Shown: positions 34,986 through 43,731, numbered from the stretch's first letter. The stretch: DNA of 64,000 bases from CAVQCX01 sp963775335 (GCA_963775335.1 CAVZIJ010000001.1:8238-72237), one strand, 5' to 3'. The notes: generated from the sequence alone by a model not told the origin. Numbers and translations are program-made.

Positions 34986-35999
34986 TTGTCCGCCACCCCT
35001 GCGCGAATGTCGGTTCTCAGGCACGATTGGAGCCTGGAAGAGATCTCGGGCTTGCTGGACCTGCCGTTCAGCGACCTGCTGTTTCGCGCGCAGGAGTGCC
35101 ACCGCCTGCATTTCGACCCCAGCAGCGTGCAGGTGAGCTCGCTGCTGAGCATCAAGACCGGCGCCTGCGCCGAGGACTGCGGCTATTGCTCCCAGAGCGC
35201 CCGGCACAGCACCCATGTGGAGCGCGAGCGGCTTCTGCCCCTGGCCGAGGTGATCGAGGCGGCGGAGGCAGCGCGCGCGAAGGGTGCCACCCGCTTCTGC
35301 ATGGGCGCGGCCTGGCGCAACCCAACCGACAAGAATCTGGAGCGGGTCGTGGAGATGGTCCAGGCGGTGCGCGCCCTGGGCATGGAGACCTGCGTGACCC
35401 TGGGTATGCTGACCGGTGCCCAGGCGCACCGGCTCAGGCAGGCTGGCCTCGACTACTACAACCATAACCTGGACACCTCCCCCGAGTTCTATGGGCAGGT
35501 CATCACCACGCGCACCTTCCAGGATCGTCTAGACACCCTGGCCCATGTACGCGAGGCGGGCATCAACGTCTGCTCCGGCGGCATATTGGGTATGGGCGAG
35601 TCGCGCCGGGATCGTGCCGGCATGCTCCAGGAGCTGGCCAACCTGCCCGCGCATCCCGAATCGGTGCCGATCAACCTGCTGGTGCAGGTGGAGGGCACAC
35701 CGCTTTACGGTACTCCGCGTCTGGATAGCCTGGAGCTGGTGCGGACCATCGCTGTGGCGCGCATCCTGATGCCGTGCTCCTATGTTCGGCTTTCCGCGGG
35801 CCGCACCGAGATGAGCGACGAGCTGCAGGCGTTGTGCTTTCTCGCGGGCGCTAACTCGGTGTTTTACGGCGATCGCTTGCTCACCACGGACAACCCGGAG
35901 ACCGACAAGGATCGCGCCCTGTTCGACCGCCTGGGCATCCGCATGGAACAACGGATGGATCTCGAGCTGGAGGCGGCCAAGGGGGCCTGTCGCCGCTAG
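34986..35999 (+). CDS. bioB: Biotin synthase
   Basis: About 337 residues. ATG 35007 (MSVLRHDWSLEEISGLLDLP) is the conventional start; TTG 34986, seven codons earlier, is the one with a GGAG site and is used here. Radical-SAM motif CAEDCGYCSQS (CxxxCxxC) binds the [4Fe-4S] cluster; YYNHNLDTSPEFYGQVITTR and CSGGILGMGES follow. Cys and Arg ligands of the [2Fe-2S] cluster are in ETCVTLGML, INVCSGG and SYVRLSAGR. Inserts sulfur into dethiobiotin. First gene of bioB-F-H-C-D. Confidence 0.95.
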   Translation: MSATPARMSVLRHDWSLEEISGLLDLPFSDLLFRAQECHRLHFDPSSVQVSSLLSIKTGACAEDCGYCSQSARHSTHVERERLLPLAEVIEAAEAARAKGATRFCMGAAWRNPTDKNLERVVEMVQAVRALGMETCVTLGMLTGAQAHRLRQAGLDYYNHNLDTSPEFYGQVITTRTFQDRLDTLAHVREAGINVCSGGILGMGESRRDRAGMLQELANLPAHPESVPINLLVQVEGTPLYGTPRLDSLELVRTIAVARILMPCSYVRLSAGRTEMSDELQALCFLAGANSVFYGDRLLTTDNPETDKDRALFDRLGIRMEQRMDLELEAAKGACRR

Positions 36000-36066
36000 C
36001 AACGACCGTTCGACCTGAAATCGGCCCGCGGGCCAGCCCTCTGCCGATGCGTCGTTCCGCACCCCT

Positions 36067-37218
36067 GTGAAGGACCTCGCCCAAGACCTCGAAGGTCGAC
36101 GGCGCGCCCATCTCTATCGCAGCCGGCGCACCGTCGATAGCCCCCAGGGACCGGAGGTCGTGGTCGACGGACGGCGGCTGGTGAGCTTCTGCAGCAACGA
36201 CTATCTGGGGCTGGCCGGGCACCCCGCCGTGGCCGAAGCTTTGGCTCTGGGAGCCCTACGCTGGGGCGTTGGCAGCGGGGCTGCCCATCTCGTGAGCGGG
36301 CACAGCGGCGCCCATCACGCACTGGAAGAGGAGCTGGCCGATTTCACCGGCCGGCCGCGGGCGCTGCTGTTCTCCACGGGCTACATGGCGAACCTGGGTG
36401 TGATTGCGGCGCTCTGCGGACGGGGAGATCAGGTCTTCGAAGACCGGCTCAATCATGCCTCGCTCATCGATGGGGCAATCCTGTCCCGGGCACGCCTGCG
36501 ACGCTATCCCCACCGGGATGCGGCGGCGCTCGCCTCGCAGCTCGAAGACGCCTGGGAGGGCGAGCGACTGATCGCCACCGACGGGGTGTTCAGCATGGAC
36601 GGGGACATCGCTCCGCTGCCAGCGCTGGCGCGGACCGCGCGCGAGGAGGGGGCCTGGCTACTGGTGGACGATGCACACGGTCTCGGTGTGGTCGGCGCGA
36701 CCGGACGGGGCAGCCTGGAGCATTTCGGCCTGGGGGCCGACGACGTCCCGATTCTGGTGGGCACTTTGGGCAAGGCTTTCGGTACCTTTGGCGCCTTCGT
36801 CGCCGGCTCGGCCGGTCTCTGCGAGACGCTGATCCAGGCAGCTCGCTCGTACATCTACACCACGGCGCCGCCCCCGGCGCTCGCCGAGGCGACCCGCGTG
36901 AGCCTGCGCCTGGCCCGCGACGAGGCGTGGCGGCGTGAGCGCCTGCGCGAGCTGGTGGCGAGGTTCCGCGAGGCGGCCGAGGGGCTGGGGCTGGCGCTCA
37001 TGGCGTCGGAGACGCCGATCCAGCCGCTGCTCGCCGGCACGCCCGAGCGGGCACTCGCCTGGCAGGAGGCTCTGCTGGCGCGCGGCCTGCTGGTGACCGC
37101 CATCCGCCCGCCGACCGTTCCGGAGGGTGCCGCCCGCCTGCGGCTGACCTTCTCCGCCGCTCACACGGATGCCCACTTCGAGCGCCTGGTCGAAGGACTG
37201 CAGGGGATCGCGTCTTGA
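36067..37218 (+). CDS. bioF: 8-amino-7-oxononanoate synthase
   Basis: 383 residues from GTG 36067. PLP-dependent enzyme condensing pimeloyl-ACP with L-alanine. FCSNDYLGLAGHPAV near 41-55, HLVSGHSGAHHALEEELADF near 75-94, the PLP-stacking region FSTGYMANLG, DDAHGLGVVGATGRGS near 201-216, and the Schiff-base Lys in VGTLGKAFGTFGAFV near 232-246. Its TGA overlaps the TTG start of bioH. Confidence 0.95.
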   Translation: MKDLAQDLEGRRRAHLYRSRRTVDSPQGPEVVVDGRRLVSFCSNDYLGLAGHPAVAEALALGALRWGVGSGAAHLVSGHSGAHHALEEELADFTGRPRALLFSTGYMANLGVIAALCGRGDQVFEDRLNHASLIDGAILSRARLRRYPHRDAAALASQLEDAWEGERLIATDGVFSMDGDIAPLPALARTAREEGAWLLVDDAHGLGVVGATGRGSLEHFGLGADDVPILVGTLGKAFGTFGAFVAGSAGLCETLIQAARSYIYTTAPPPALAEATRVSLRLARDEAWRRERLRELVARFREAAEGLGLALMASETPIQPLLAGTPERALAWQEALLARGLLVTAIRPPTVPEGAARLRLTFSAAHTDAHFERLVEGLQGIAS

Positions 37219-37988
37219 GCCTTCACCGTACGCAGGCCGGCTGTGGTCCGGACCTGGTGTTCCTGCACGGGTGGGGGATGAACAGCGCGGTCTGGGAGCA
37301 AGTGAGCACAAACTTACAGAGCCGTTTTCGGTGCACCCTCATCGACCTGCCCGGCCACGGCGGCAGTCCCTGGGACGGCGAGGAAGCGCTCGCTGAATGG
37401 GCCGGCGCCTGTCGCGAGGCGGCCCCCGCCCGCGCCGTCTGGGTCGCCTGGTCCCTGGGCGGGCTCGTCGCACTGCGGGTCGCCGCCGATGACCCGGCAG
37501 GTGTCAGAGGCCTGTTCGCAGTGAGCGCGACACCGCGTTTCGTTCAGGGCCAGGGCTGGCCCCATGCCGTGGCGCCGGCCACCCTGGCCCAGTTTGCGGG
37601 GACCCTGGCCAAGGACCACCGGGGTACGCTGGAACGTTTTCTCGCGTTGCAAGTGCATGGCAGCGACGAAGGGCGTGCGACGCTACGCGGGCTGAAGACG
37701 CTCCTGCGGGAGCGACCCGAGCCCCATCCACGGGCCCTCGAGGTCGGGCTCGAGCTGCTGCGTAGCGCCGACCTGCGGGGCGAGGCCGCCGCCCTTGCCT
37801 GCCCGAGTCACTGGCTGCTGGGCGACCGCGATACCCTGGCGCCGGCGGCGATCGTCGCGGACCTGCATGCCTTGGCTCCCGCGGCGCAGGTGGAGGTGAT
37901 TCACGGCTCCGGGCACGCCCCTTTCCTTTCCCATCGCGAGGCGTTTGTCTCGGCGCTCGAACGGTTCGCGGAGACTCTGGCGACATGA
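37215..37988 (+). CDS. bioH: Pimeloyl-ACP methyl ester carboxylesterase
   Basis: 257 residues; TTG start 37215 overlaps the bioF stop (TTGA). Alpha/beta hydrolase with oxyanion-loop motif LVFLHGWGMNSAVWEQ near 14-29, nucleophile in VWVAWSLGGLVALRVA (Ser near 81), acid in WLLGDRDTLAP, and His in VIHGSGHAPFLSH near 230-242. It removes the methyl ester that BioC adds, releasing pimeloyl-ACP for BioF. The ATGA overlap with bioC supports co-translation. Confidence 0.93.
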   Translation: MSLHRTQAGCGPDLVFLHGWGMNSAVWEQVSTNLQSRFRCTLIDLPGHGGSPWDGEEALAEWAGACREAAPARAVWVAWSLGGLVALRVAADDPAGVRGLFAVSATPRFVQGQGWPHAVAPATLAQFAGTLAKDHRGTLERFLALQVHGSDEGRATLRGLKTLLRERPEPHPRALEVGLELLRSADLRGEAAALACPSHWLLGDRDTLAPAAIVADLHALAPAAQVEVIHGSGHAPFLSHREAFVSALERFAETLAT

Positions 37989-38842
37989 CCGGCTTGACGC
38001 AGTCGATCGACAAGCGCCAGGCCCGTCGGGCCTTCGAGGGTGCCGCGGCGGCCTATGACGAGGCGGCGGTCCTGCAGCGGGAGATCGCCGCCCGGATGCT
38101 CGAGCGGCTCGACTACATCAAACTGGACCCGCGTCTGATCCTGGACCTCGGGGCCGGCACCGGTCATGCCGCCGAGCGGCTGGCCCGGCGCTACCCCCGG
38201 GCGCGGGTCATCGCCCTGGACTTCGCTCTTCCCATGCTGCAGCGGGCGCGGAAGCGCGGCCCCTGGCTGCGCCGCCCGCGCTGTGTCTGCGCCGATGTCG
38301 AGCAGCTTCCGATCGCCGACGGCGCGGTCGATCTGGTGTTCTCCAATGCTGCGCTGCAGTGGTGCACGAACCTCGACCACAGCTTCGGCGAGATCCTGCG
38401 CGTGATGCGCCCGGGGGGCCTGCTGATGTTCAGCTCCTTCGGCCCCGATACCCTTAAAGAGCTGCGCGAGGCCTGGGCTCGGGTCGATGCGCGCCCCCAC
38501 GTGAGCGAGTTTGTCGACATGCATGACCTCGGCGATGCCTTGGTGCATGCGCGCTGGGCCGATCCGGTGATGGACGTGGACCGCTTCGTCCTGACCTATG
38601 AGCGCGTTCTCGACCTGATGCACGACCTCAAGGTGCTCGGTGCCCACAACGTCGCCGCCGACCGGGCCCGGGGTCTCACCGGCAAGGCGAGCCTGGAGGC
38701 GGTGATCCGCGCTTACGAAGCATTGCGTAGCGACGGGCGCCTGCCCGCCACCTGGGAGGTGGTCTACGGTCATGCCTGGGCCCCGGAGCAGCGCACCGAG
38801 GCGGGGGTGACCACCGTGCCCCTGTCCAGCCTTCGGCGCTGA
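37985..38842 (+). CDS. bioC: Malonyl-ACP O-methyltransferase
   Basis: 285 residues, starting inside the last codons of bioH (ATGA). SAM-dependent methyltransferase: IDKRQARRAFEGAAAAYDEA near 8-27, motif I LILDLGAGTGHAAERLARRY near 51-70, ALDFALPML, ADVEQLPIADGAVDLVFSNA near 103-122, and FSSFGPDTLKELREAW. Methylates the free carboxyl of malonyl-ACP so the chain can be elongated by the fatty-acid machinery. The downstream bioD is separated by a 1.7-kb insert. Confidence 0.93.
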   Translation: MTGLTQSIDKRQARRAFEGAAAAYDEAAVLQREIAARMLERLDYIKLDPRLILDLGAGTGHAAERLARRYPRARVIALDFALPMLQRARKRGPWLRRPRCVCADVEQLPIADGAVDLVFSNAALQWCTNLDHSFGEILRVMRPGGLLMFSSFGPDTLKELREAWARVDARPHVSEFVDMHDLGDALVHARWADPVMDVDRFVLTYERVLDLMHDLKVLGAHNVAADRARGLTGKASLEAVIRAYEALRSDGRLPATWEVVYGHAWAPEQRTEAGVTTVPLSSLRR

Positions 38843-38952
38843 GCTCTTCAGCTGCCGTCATTGCGGCCATGGACCGGCCCGAATCCCGCACCGGGCACGG
38901 CGGTTAACGGTCCTCTGATAACCGGTCCTCCGCTTCTTGGGTGTCGGGGCAG

Positions 38953-39039
38953 GCCGGTTCCTTCCAGGGGACGCCGTGAATACGTCCCTGTAGGCTTGAC
39001 GGCGGCATCCATGCCGCCGACACCCCTGGAAGGGACCGG
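38953..39039. repeat. Large palindromic element (18-bp arms with inner 8-bp stem)
   Basis: GCCGGTTCCTTCCAGGGG (38953-38970) and CCCCTGGAAGGGACCGGC (39022-39039) pair with one mismatch. Inside lies a perfect hairpin GGCGGCAT-CC-ATGCCGCC (39001-39018). The whole 87 bp can form a branched stem. It has the look of an extragenic palindromic repeat; only one copy was noticed in the window. Confidence 0.6.
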
Positions 39040-39236
39040 CCCGCCCCCTCCCGCGCTCGGCGGGCTGCATCCCGCTCCGGCTTCCAAGCCGGGAAGAACG
39101 CCGATTCTCGACAGGCCGAATGGCTGCCTTTGGGCTTGGTCGGAACGCCGCATCGGCCAAGCGCAGATGTCGGGCCGGCCCGGGCTGTGCATAATGGCAG
39201 TCGCCCCGCGAGGGGCAGGGTCCGGCCCGGCAAAGG

Positions 39237-39345
39237 GTGCGCGGCGGCGCGTTCAACAACACCCGGCACAACGCCCGGTGCGCGTACCGCAACAACAACC
39301 ACCCGCACGACAGGAACCACAACATCGGTCTTCGTCCCGCCAGCA
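39237..39345 (+). repeat. DGR template/variable-repeat-like segment (C-type lectin/FGE fold end)
   Basis: The frame from GTG 39237 reads VRGGAFNNTRHNARCAYRNN, then NHPHDRNHNIGLRPAS. The pattern R-G-G-(S/A)-(W/F)-N-N ... R-x-A-x-R-N-x-N-x-P-x-x-R-N-x-N-(I/L)-G-(F/L)-R is the end of FGE-sulfatase/C-type-lectin proteins that serve as variable regions in diversity-generating retroelements. Eight Asn residues, all AAC, and the A-rich stretch AACAACAACCACCCGCACG are as expected of a template repeat (adenines being the mutable bases). No complete lectin domain precedes it. It may be the template, a variable repeat, or a decayed hybrid. Confidence 0.5.
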
Positions 39346-39516
39346 CAGCCCGGGGTCTGAGCGTCCGGCCACCCTACCGAGGGCGGCGGGCGGTGTGCCA
39401 GGGGCTGTTCAGGGCCGGTCCCGGCCGCGGGGCCGAAGAGCCAACGCCGCGCCCCGCCGTGGTAGCTTCGGCGAAACGCCGGGGCGCGGCACCTTGCGCG
39501 GGAAAGCGAGTAGCGG

Positions 39517-40569
39517 ATGTTTGATCAGATATTGCTGGGGTTTGGGGGCAACGCGCCGTTCCAGGCCTTCCTGCTGAGGGCGTCAGAAATCCAGGGCAGG
39601 ATCGACGCGCCGATTGCGGGGACGCGGGATCGCGACGACGCCTGGAAATATCTGTACTTGAAGAAGCTGGGTGACGCCGCGGTCTGGCTCGATGTTATTC
39701 AAGGCGACAAAGGGCCGCCTGAGGTGGCTCACCGCCGGGACCTGCCGGATTTCGCGCTTCCCGCCAGAGCCGGATTTCTGCCCCCGCGCTTGGCGGAGAT
39801 GCGACCCAATGCTGGCATCGAGCGCTTTTAGTCCAGCGCGCCGCCGGGAGAGCCCCAGCCCATCAATCAAGCGCTCGTCCGAACGCTGGATGAATTGGGG
39901 AACCTCCAATTTGCGCCTGCCGCCCTTATCCATGGAGCGCCCGGGGCGGGAAAGAGCACGCTGTTGCGGCAGCTCGCGGGTTACTGCGCTTACGGCTGGC
40001 TGTGCCATCACGGCAAAACGGTGGTGCAGCCTCCGCCCTTGCCCCCTGAGCCTGTCGCCCTGCTTGAACAGATGGAGGGCCGGATCCCCTTTCCTGTGCT
40101 TGTCGAGTTTGCGAGCGTCGGCGACGGGGGTATCGCCAAGGCGATCCATGCCGATGTGGACCGGCGCTTTCAAGCGGACTTCGAGCCTCCGCAAGTGAAA
40201 CTGCCCGCGGTCAAGGCGCTGTTCCAGAAGGATCTGTTGCTGTGCGTCGACGCCGAGGATCAGGAGTTGGACTTCGGGCGGCGGCGGGAGAAGCTACTGT
40301 GGGTCAAGTGCTGGTCGGAGCAGCTGCGGCGACTGAGTCTGGGGATCGACAACCCGCCGAAGCAGCTGCTCGCTATCGTCGCCCGCACCGTTAGCGAGCT
40401 GCCCGACGCCGAGGGCCGCATCGATCTGGCCCGCGTGCGCGCCTCGGTGATGGCCTGGCTGGGACACGCGCGCCACGCCAACGCCTGGTGGCTCAGCGAG
40501 GCCATGCTGGCCGAGAGCTTGTTCACCCGGCGCGCGGGGGCACCGGCACTGGACGGCGGCGGACGATGA
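39517..40569 (+). pseudogene. NACHT-like NTPase fragment with amber codon, joined to an RT-like C-terminal tail
   Basis: One frame spans 39517-40569 apart from a single TAG at 39829-39831. The first part (LRASEIQGRIDAPIAG) is unrecognised. After the amber codon QALVRTLDELGNLQFAPAAL leads to the Walker A motif IHGAPGAGKSTLLRQLAGYC near 39920-39975, and a possible Walker B KDLLLCVDAEDQE near 40240, as in STAND/NACHT NTPases. The last 50 codons (GRIDLARVRASVMAWLGHAR, HANAWWLSEAMLAESLF) resemble the C-terminal tail of DGR/group-II-like reverse transcriptases. No RT catalytic core (YxDD) is present. Its TGA overlaps the ATG of bioD. Confidence 0.45.
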
Positions 40570-41246
40570 TCGCGGGCTTCTTCGTCACCGGCACCGACAC
40601 CGGCTGCGGCAAGACCGAGGTCAGCTTGGCACTGATGGCGGTCTTGCAGGGGCAGGGATTGTCTGTGCTCGGCATGAAGCCGGTCGCCTCGGGCTGCGAG
40701 CGTGCGGTGGAAGGGCTGCGCAACGGGGATGCGCTGCGGCTCGCGGCGCAGGGCAGCGTCGCGGTGCCCTATGCCGACATCAATCCCTATGCCTTCGAGG
40801 CGGCGATCGCGCCGCACATCGCGGCGGCGCGCGAGGGGATAGTGATCGCCCCCGCGGTGATTCGCAGCGCCTGCCGGCGTCTGGCCGAGCGGGCGGACCG
40901 GGTGGTGGTCGAGGGGGTCGGGGGCTGGCGGGTGCCCCTGGGGCCGGACGATGACGTAGGCTCCGTCGCCCGGGCCCTGGGGCTGCCGGTGGTGCTGGTG
41001 GTGGGGCTGCGCCTGGGCTGCCTGAACCACGCCCTGCTGACGGCCGAGGCCATTGCCAGGGACGGCTGCCGCCTGGCGGGATGGGTCGCCAACCGGATCG
41101 ATCCCCGAATGGCGGTCGTCGAGGACAACATCCGGGCCCTTCGCGAGCGCATCCCGGCGCCCTGCCTGGGGGTGCTGCCCTGGGCCCCGGGGGCTGGCGT
41201 CCAGGAGCTGGCGGGTCACCTCGATGCCGCGCCCGTGATGACCTAG
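40566..41246 (+). CDS. bioD: ATP-dependent dethiobiotin synthetase
   Basis: 226 residues. ATG 40566 overlaps the stop of the preceding pseudogene (ATGA). P-loop FVTGTDTGCGKTEVSLALMA near 6-25, KPVASGCE near 38-45 (substrate Lys and Ser), NPYAFEAAIAPHIAA near 72-86, and VVVEGVGGWRVPLGPDDDVG near 117-136. Carboxylates and closes 7,8-diaminopelargonate to dethiobiotin. No bioA is in the window. The insert upstream may change its expression relative to bioC. Confidence 0.93.
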   Translation: MIAGFFVTGTDTGCGKTEVSLALMAVLQGQGLSVLGMKPVASGCERAVEGLRNGDALRLAAQGSVAVPYADINPYAFEAAIAPHIAAAREGIVIAPAVIRSACRRLAERADRVVVEGVGGWRVPLGPDDDVGSVARALGLPVVLVVGLRLGCLNHALLTAEAIARDGCRLAGWVANRIDPRMAVVEDNIRALRERIPAPCLGVLPWAPGAGVQELAGHLDAAPVMT

Positions 41247-41543
41247 CGCTGCACCCGATGCTCTATCTCGCTTACTCGAGCGCCTGCGCCATGTGCCCTG
41301 CATCGAAGACCCCGATCGGCAGCGTCGGGGGGTCCAGGGGCAGCTGATCGGGCGGCTTCGGGCTGCCGACGGCGCGCGGGAGTAGGCCGTCCGTCTGCGA
41401 GGGGCGGCGGAGATCGGAAGGTCCTCGCAGGCAGTGGGATTCTCCGGCGCGTGCCAAACGGGCACAATCCGGTGCTGAGGAGTCCGTTCGGGGCACCGGT
41501 GTGTCCTGCTTTCGACCGAACAATCACACAAGGGAACACTGCC
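41247..41543. other. Intergenic region, no gene seen
   Basis: About 300 bp between bioD and the SPFH gene. Short frames on both strands lack ribosome sites and protein-like composition. AAGGGAA just before 41544 serves as the ribosome site of the next gene. Confidence 0.35.
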
Positions 41544-42464
41544 ATGAGCTTTTTCGGCACCTTCGTACTCGTCTTCCTGGGGCTTGCCGTCGCCATCATC
41601 TTTCTGGGGGTCAAGTCTGTGCCCCAGGGGTCGGAATGGACCGTCGAGCGTTTCGGGCGTTATGCGCGCACCCTAAGCCCCGGACTGAACCTGGTCGTCC
41701 CGGTGATGGATCGGATCGGGCGCAAGCTGAGCATGATGGAGCAGGTGCTCGATGTGCCTTCCCAGGAGGTCATCACCCGGGACAACGCCATGGTCACGGT
41801 GGACGGCGTGGTCTTCTTCCAGGTCGTGGACGCCGCCCGCGCGGCCTACGAGGTGGCCCGGCTGGAGCACGCGATACTCAACCTCACGGTGACCAACGTG
41901 CGTACCGTGATGGGCTCCATGGACCTGGACGAGCTGCTGTCCAAGCGCGACGAGATCAATGCGCGACTGCTCGGGGTGGTGGACGAGGCGACCAGCCCCT
42001 GGGGGGTCAAGGTGACGCGCATCGAGATCAAGGACATCTCGCCGCCCCAGGATCTGGTCGAGTCCATGGGGCGCCAGATGAAAGCGGAGCGAGACAAGCG
42101 TGCCGCGATCCTCGAGGCCGAAGGCCGGCGCCAGGCCGCGATTCTCCAGGCCGAGGGTCAGAAACAGGCCGTGATCCTGGAGGCCGAGGGCCAGAAAGAG
42201 GCCGCGTTCCGCGAGGCCGAGGCCCGCGAGCGTCTCGCCGCGGCCGAGGCCAAGGCCACCGAGGTGGTGTCCACGGCGATCGCGGCCGGCAATGTCCAGG
42301 CCATCAACTACTTCGTGGCCCAGAAGTACGTGGAGGCGCTCAAGGCGATCGCCTCGGCGGAGAATCAGAAGCTCATCTTCATGCCCCTGGATGCCTCCGG
42401 CGTGATCGGCGCCCTGGGCGGGGTCGCGGAGCTGGCCAGAGAGGCCCTGGGCAAGCCCTCATGA
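41544..42464 (+). CDS. qmcA: SPFH/Band 7 (QmcA-like) membrane protein
   Basis: 306 residues from ATG 41544. N-terminal transmembrane helix (FFGTFVLVFLGLAVAIIFLG), then the SPFH domain: VPQGSEWTVERFGRYARTLS near 26-45, PGLNLVVPVMDRIGRKLSMM near 46-65, DVPSQEVITRDNAMVTVDGV and SPWGVKVTRIEIKDISPPQD near 152-171. The coiled-coil part has AEGRRQAAILQAEGQKQAVI-type repeats near 190-240. Forms large membrane-bound assemblies. Paired with an NfeD protein by an ATGA overlap, the usual stomatin/NfeD arrangement. Confidence 0.9.
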   Translation: MSFFGTFVLVFLGLAVAIIFLGVKSVPQGSEWTVERFGRYARTLSPGLNLVVPVMDRIGRKLSMMEQVLDVPSQEVITRDNAMVTVDGVVFFQVVDAARAAYEVARLEHAILNLTVTNVRTVMGSMDLDELLSKRDEINARLLGVVDEATSPWGVKVTRIEIKDISPPQDLVESMGRQMKAERDKRAAILEAEGRRQAAILQAEGQKQAVILEAEGQKEAAFREAEARERLAAAEAKATEVVSTAIAAGNVQAINYFVAQKYVEALKAIASAENQKLIFMPLDASGVIGALGGVAELAREALGKPS

Positions 42465-42901
42465 GCGAGACGATCATCTTCTGGCACTGGTGGATCTTCG
42501 GCGGGGTCCTGATCCTCGTCGAGATGCTGCTCCCCGGGTTCTTCTTCCTCTGGATGGGAGTCTCCGCTCTGGCCGTGGGCCTCGTGCTCTGGATCTTCCC
42601 CCCGCTCGGCTGGGAGTGGCAGTTCCTGACCTTTGCCGCGCTCTCGGTCGCGAGCATCGTGCTCTGGCGGCTGTGGCTGCGCAACAATCCGCCGCAGACC
42701 GACCAGCCGGCCCTGAACCGCCGGGGCATGCGGTATGTCGGGCGGGTGTTCACCCTGGAGGCGCCGATCGTCAATGGCGTGGGCAAGCTCAGGGTCGATG
42801 ACACCATGTGGAAGGTCGAGGGTGCGGACGCCGCCGTCGGTACCCGGGTCAAGGTTACCGGCGTGGACGGAACCCTGTTGAAAGTCGAGCGCCAGCCGTA
42901 G
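42461..42901 (+). CDS. NfeD-family membrane protein (short form)
   Basis: 146 residues starting at the ATG that overlaps the qmcA stop. Three transmembrane helices (WIFGGVLILVEMLLPGFFFL, LWMGVSALAVGLVLWIF and a third near 60-75) are followed by a C-terminal OB-fold (RVFTLEAPIVNGVGKLRVDD, VKVTGVDGTLLKVERQ). It lacks the ClpP-like protease domain of long NfeD proteins. Thought to assist its SPFH partner in membrane quality control. Confidence 0.9.
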   Translation: MSETIIFWHWWIFGGVLILVEMLLPGFFFLWMGVSALAVGLVLWIFPPLGWEWQFLTFAALSVASIVLWRLWLRNNPPQTDQPALNRRGMRYVGRVFTLEAPIVNGVGKLRVDDTMWKVEGADAAVGTRVKVTGVDGTLLKVERQP

Positions 42902-43019
42902 GACGCGACCGGCGGGGCAGGGATCGGGCTGGCTGGCGTGTGCCGCGCCGCTGCCCGGCCCCGTCGGGGGCCGGCCAGAGGCGAGCTCAGGCGAGCGGCG
43001 GGAGCGCTCGCGGCCCGAG

Positions 43020-43568
43020 TCAGTGCTTCTTGCTGATCTCCGAAAACGCCGCGCTGAAGCCACTCAGCGACAGCTCGTGCGTGATCTGATGTCGCGCGCC
43101 GTCCAGGAAGGAGATCTTCACCTTCTGTCCCTGCTTGAATCCGTTGATGGCATCGTCCGGCAGCTCCGCTACGGCCAGGCAGCCATTGCCGCACATCAGG
43201 AACGGGATGCGCATGGATTCCTTGGCGTCGTCGATCTTCAGCAGCAGGCCAGGGGGCAGGAGCACGCCTAGCGGCACACCCACGTGGACGATCGGCTTGG
43301 CCTGACCGGGGACCCGCAAGATCTTCATCCCCACCAAGGCCTTGCCCGTTTTCTTATCGATCGTCACTTGAGACATCTGGCAGACCTCGCCGCCCCCCTT
43401 CTCGTTGATGGGGGCACAAGCGACGCTCCATTCATTGAACTTCTGCTGCGTCGCGGCCCCCGGTGCGGGGCCCGAGAACAAGGCGGCCAGCATCGCCAGG
43501 GTGGCTGCGCGCCGACCGGAGCCGGCACGGAGACGGAAGAGGGTAAGGTCGAAGGACGTCGAGCGCAT
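43020..43568 (-). CDS. Invasion-associated locus B (IalB)-family exported protein
   Basis: 182 residues from ATG 43568 (AAGGAG at ideal spacing). Signal peptide to about GAATQ near 40. The mature part shows FNEWSVACAPINEKGGGEVC near 44-63 (the W-x-V-x-C start), VTIDKKTGKALVGMKILRVP, VGVPLGVLLPPGLLLKIDDA near 97-116 and IPFLMCGNGCLAVAELPDDA near 122-141. Paired cysteines suggest disulfides. IalB-like proteins are common in non-pathogens and of unknown function. Confidence 0.85.
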   Translation of the reverse strand: MRSTSFDLTLFRLRAGSGRRAATLAMLAALFSGPAPGAATQQKFNEWSVACAPINEKGGGEVCQMSQVTIDKKTGKALVGMKILRVPGQAKPIVHVGVPLGVLLPPGLLLKIDDAKESMRIPFLMCGNGCLAVAELPDDAINGFKQGQKVKISFLDGARHQITHELSLSGFSAAFSEISKKH

Positions 43569-43676
43569 GAAAGGCTCCTTGCAGGACGGTAGTTGCGCCG
43601 AGCATGTAGCGACGCAGTGGTGCAGAGGGTGGACCACAAAGCGCCTTAGCCTGCACCTTTCGGGCCGCTGGCGCAA

Positions 43677-43731
43677 GGACTGGACTGGACTGGACTGGAC
43701 TGGACTGGACTGGACTGGACTGGACTGGACT
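43677..43731 (+). repeat. Pentanucleotide tandem repeat (GGACT)x11
   Basis: Eleven uninterrupted copies of GGACT fill 43677-43731, about 110 bp upstream of the IalB-like gene start and 40 bp before a MITE. A run of five-base units shifts frame with each unit gained or lost, the pattern of slippage-prone (phase-variable) tracts, though no gene clearly reads through it. Confidence 0.9.

Noticed and set aside
38858..39346. 163-codon minus-strand frame covering the DGR-like segment
   Set aside because: Antisense shadow; random Arg/Pro-rich composition without a start signal.
39517..40569. A functional reverse transcriptase
   Set aside because: No YxDD or other catalytic RT motif in any frame; only a short C-terminal resemblance remains.
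41243..41614. Minus-strand ORF between bioD and qmcA
   Set aside because: No ribosome site, no hydrophobic or domain pattern, and it overlaps the start of qmcA.
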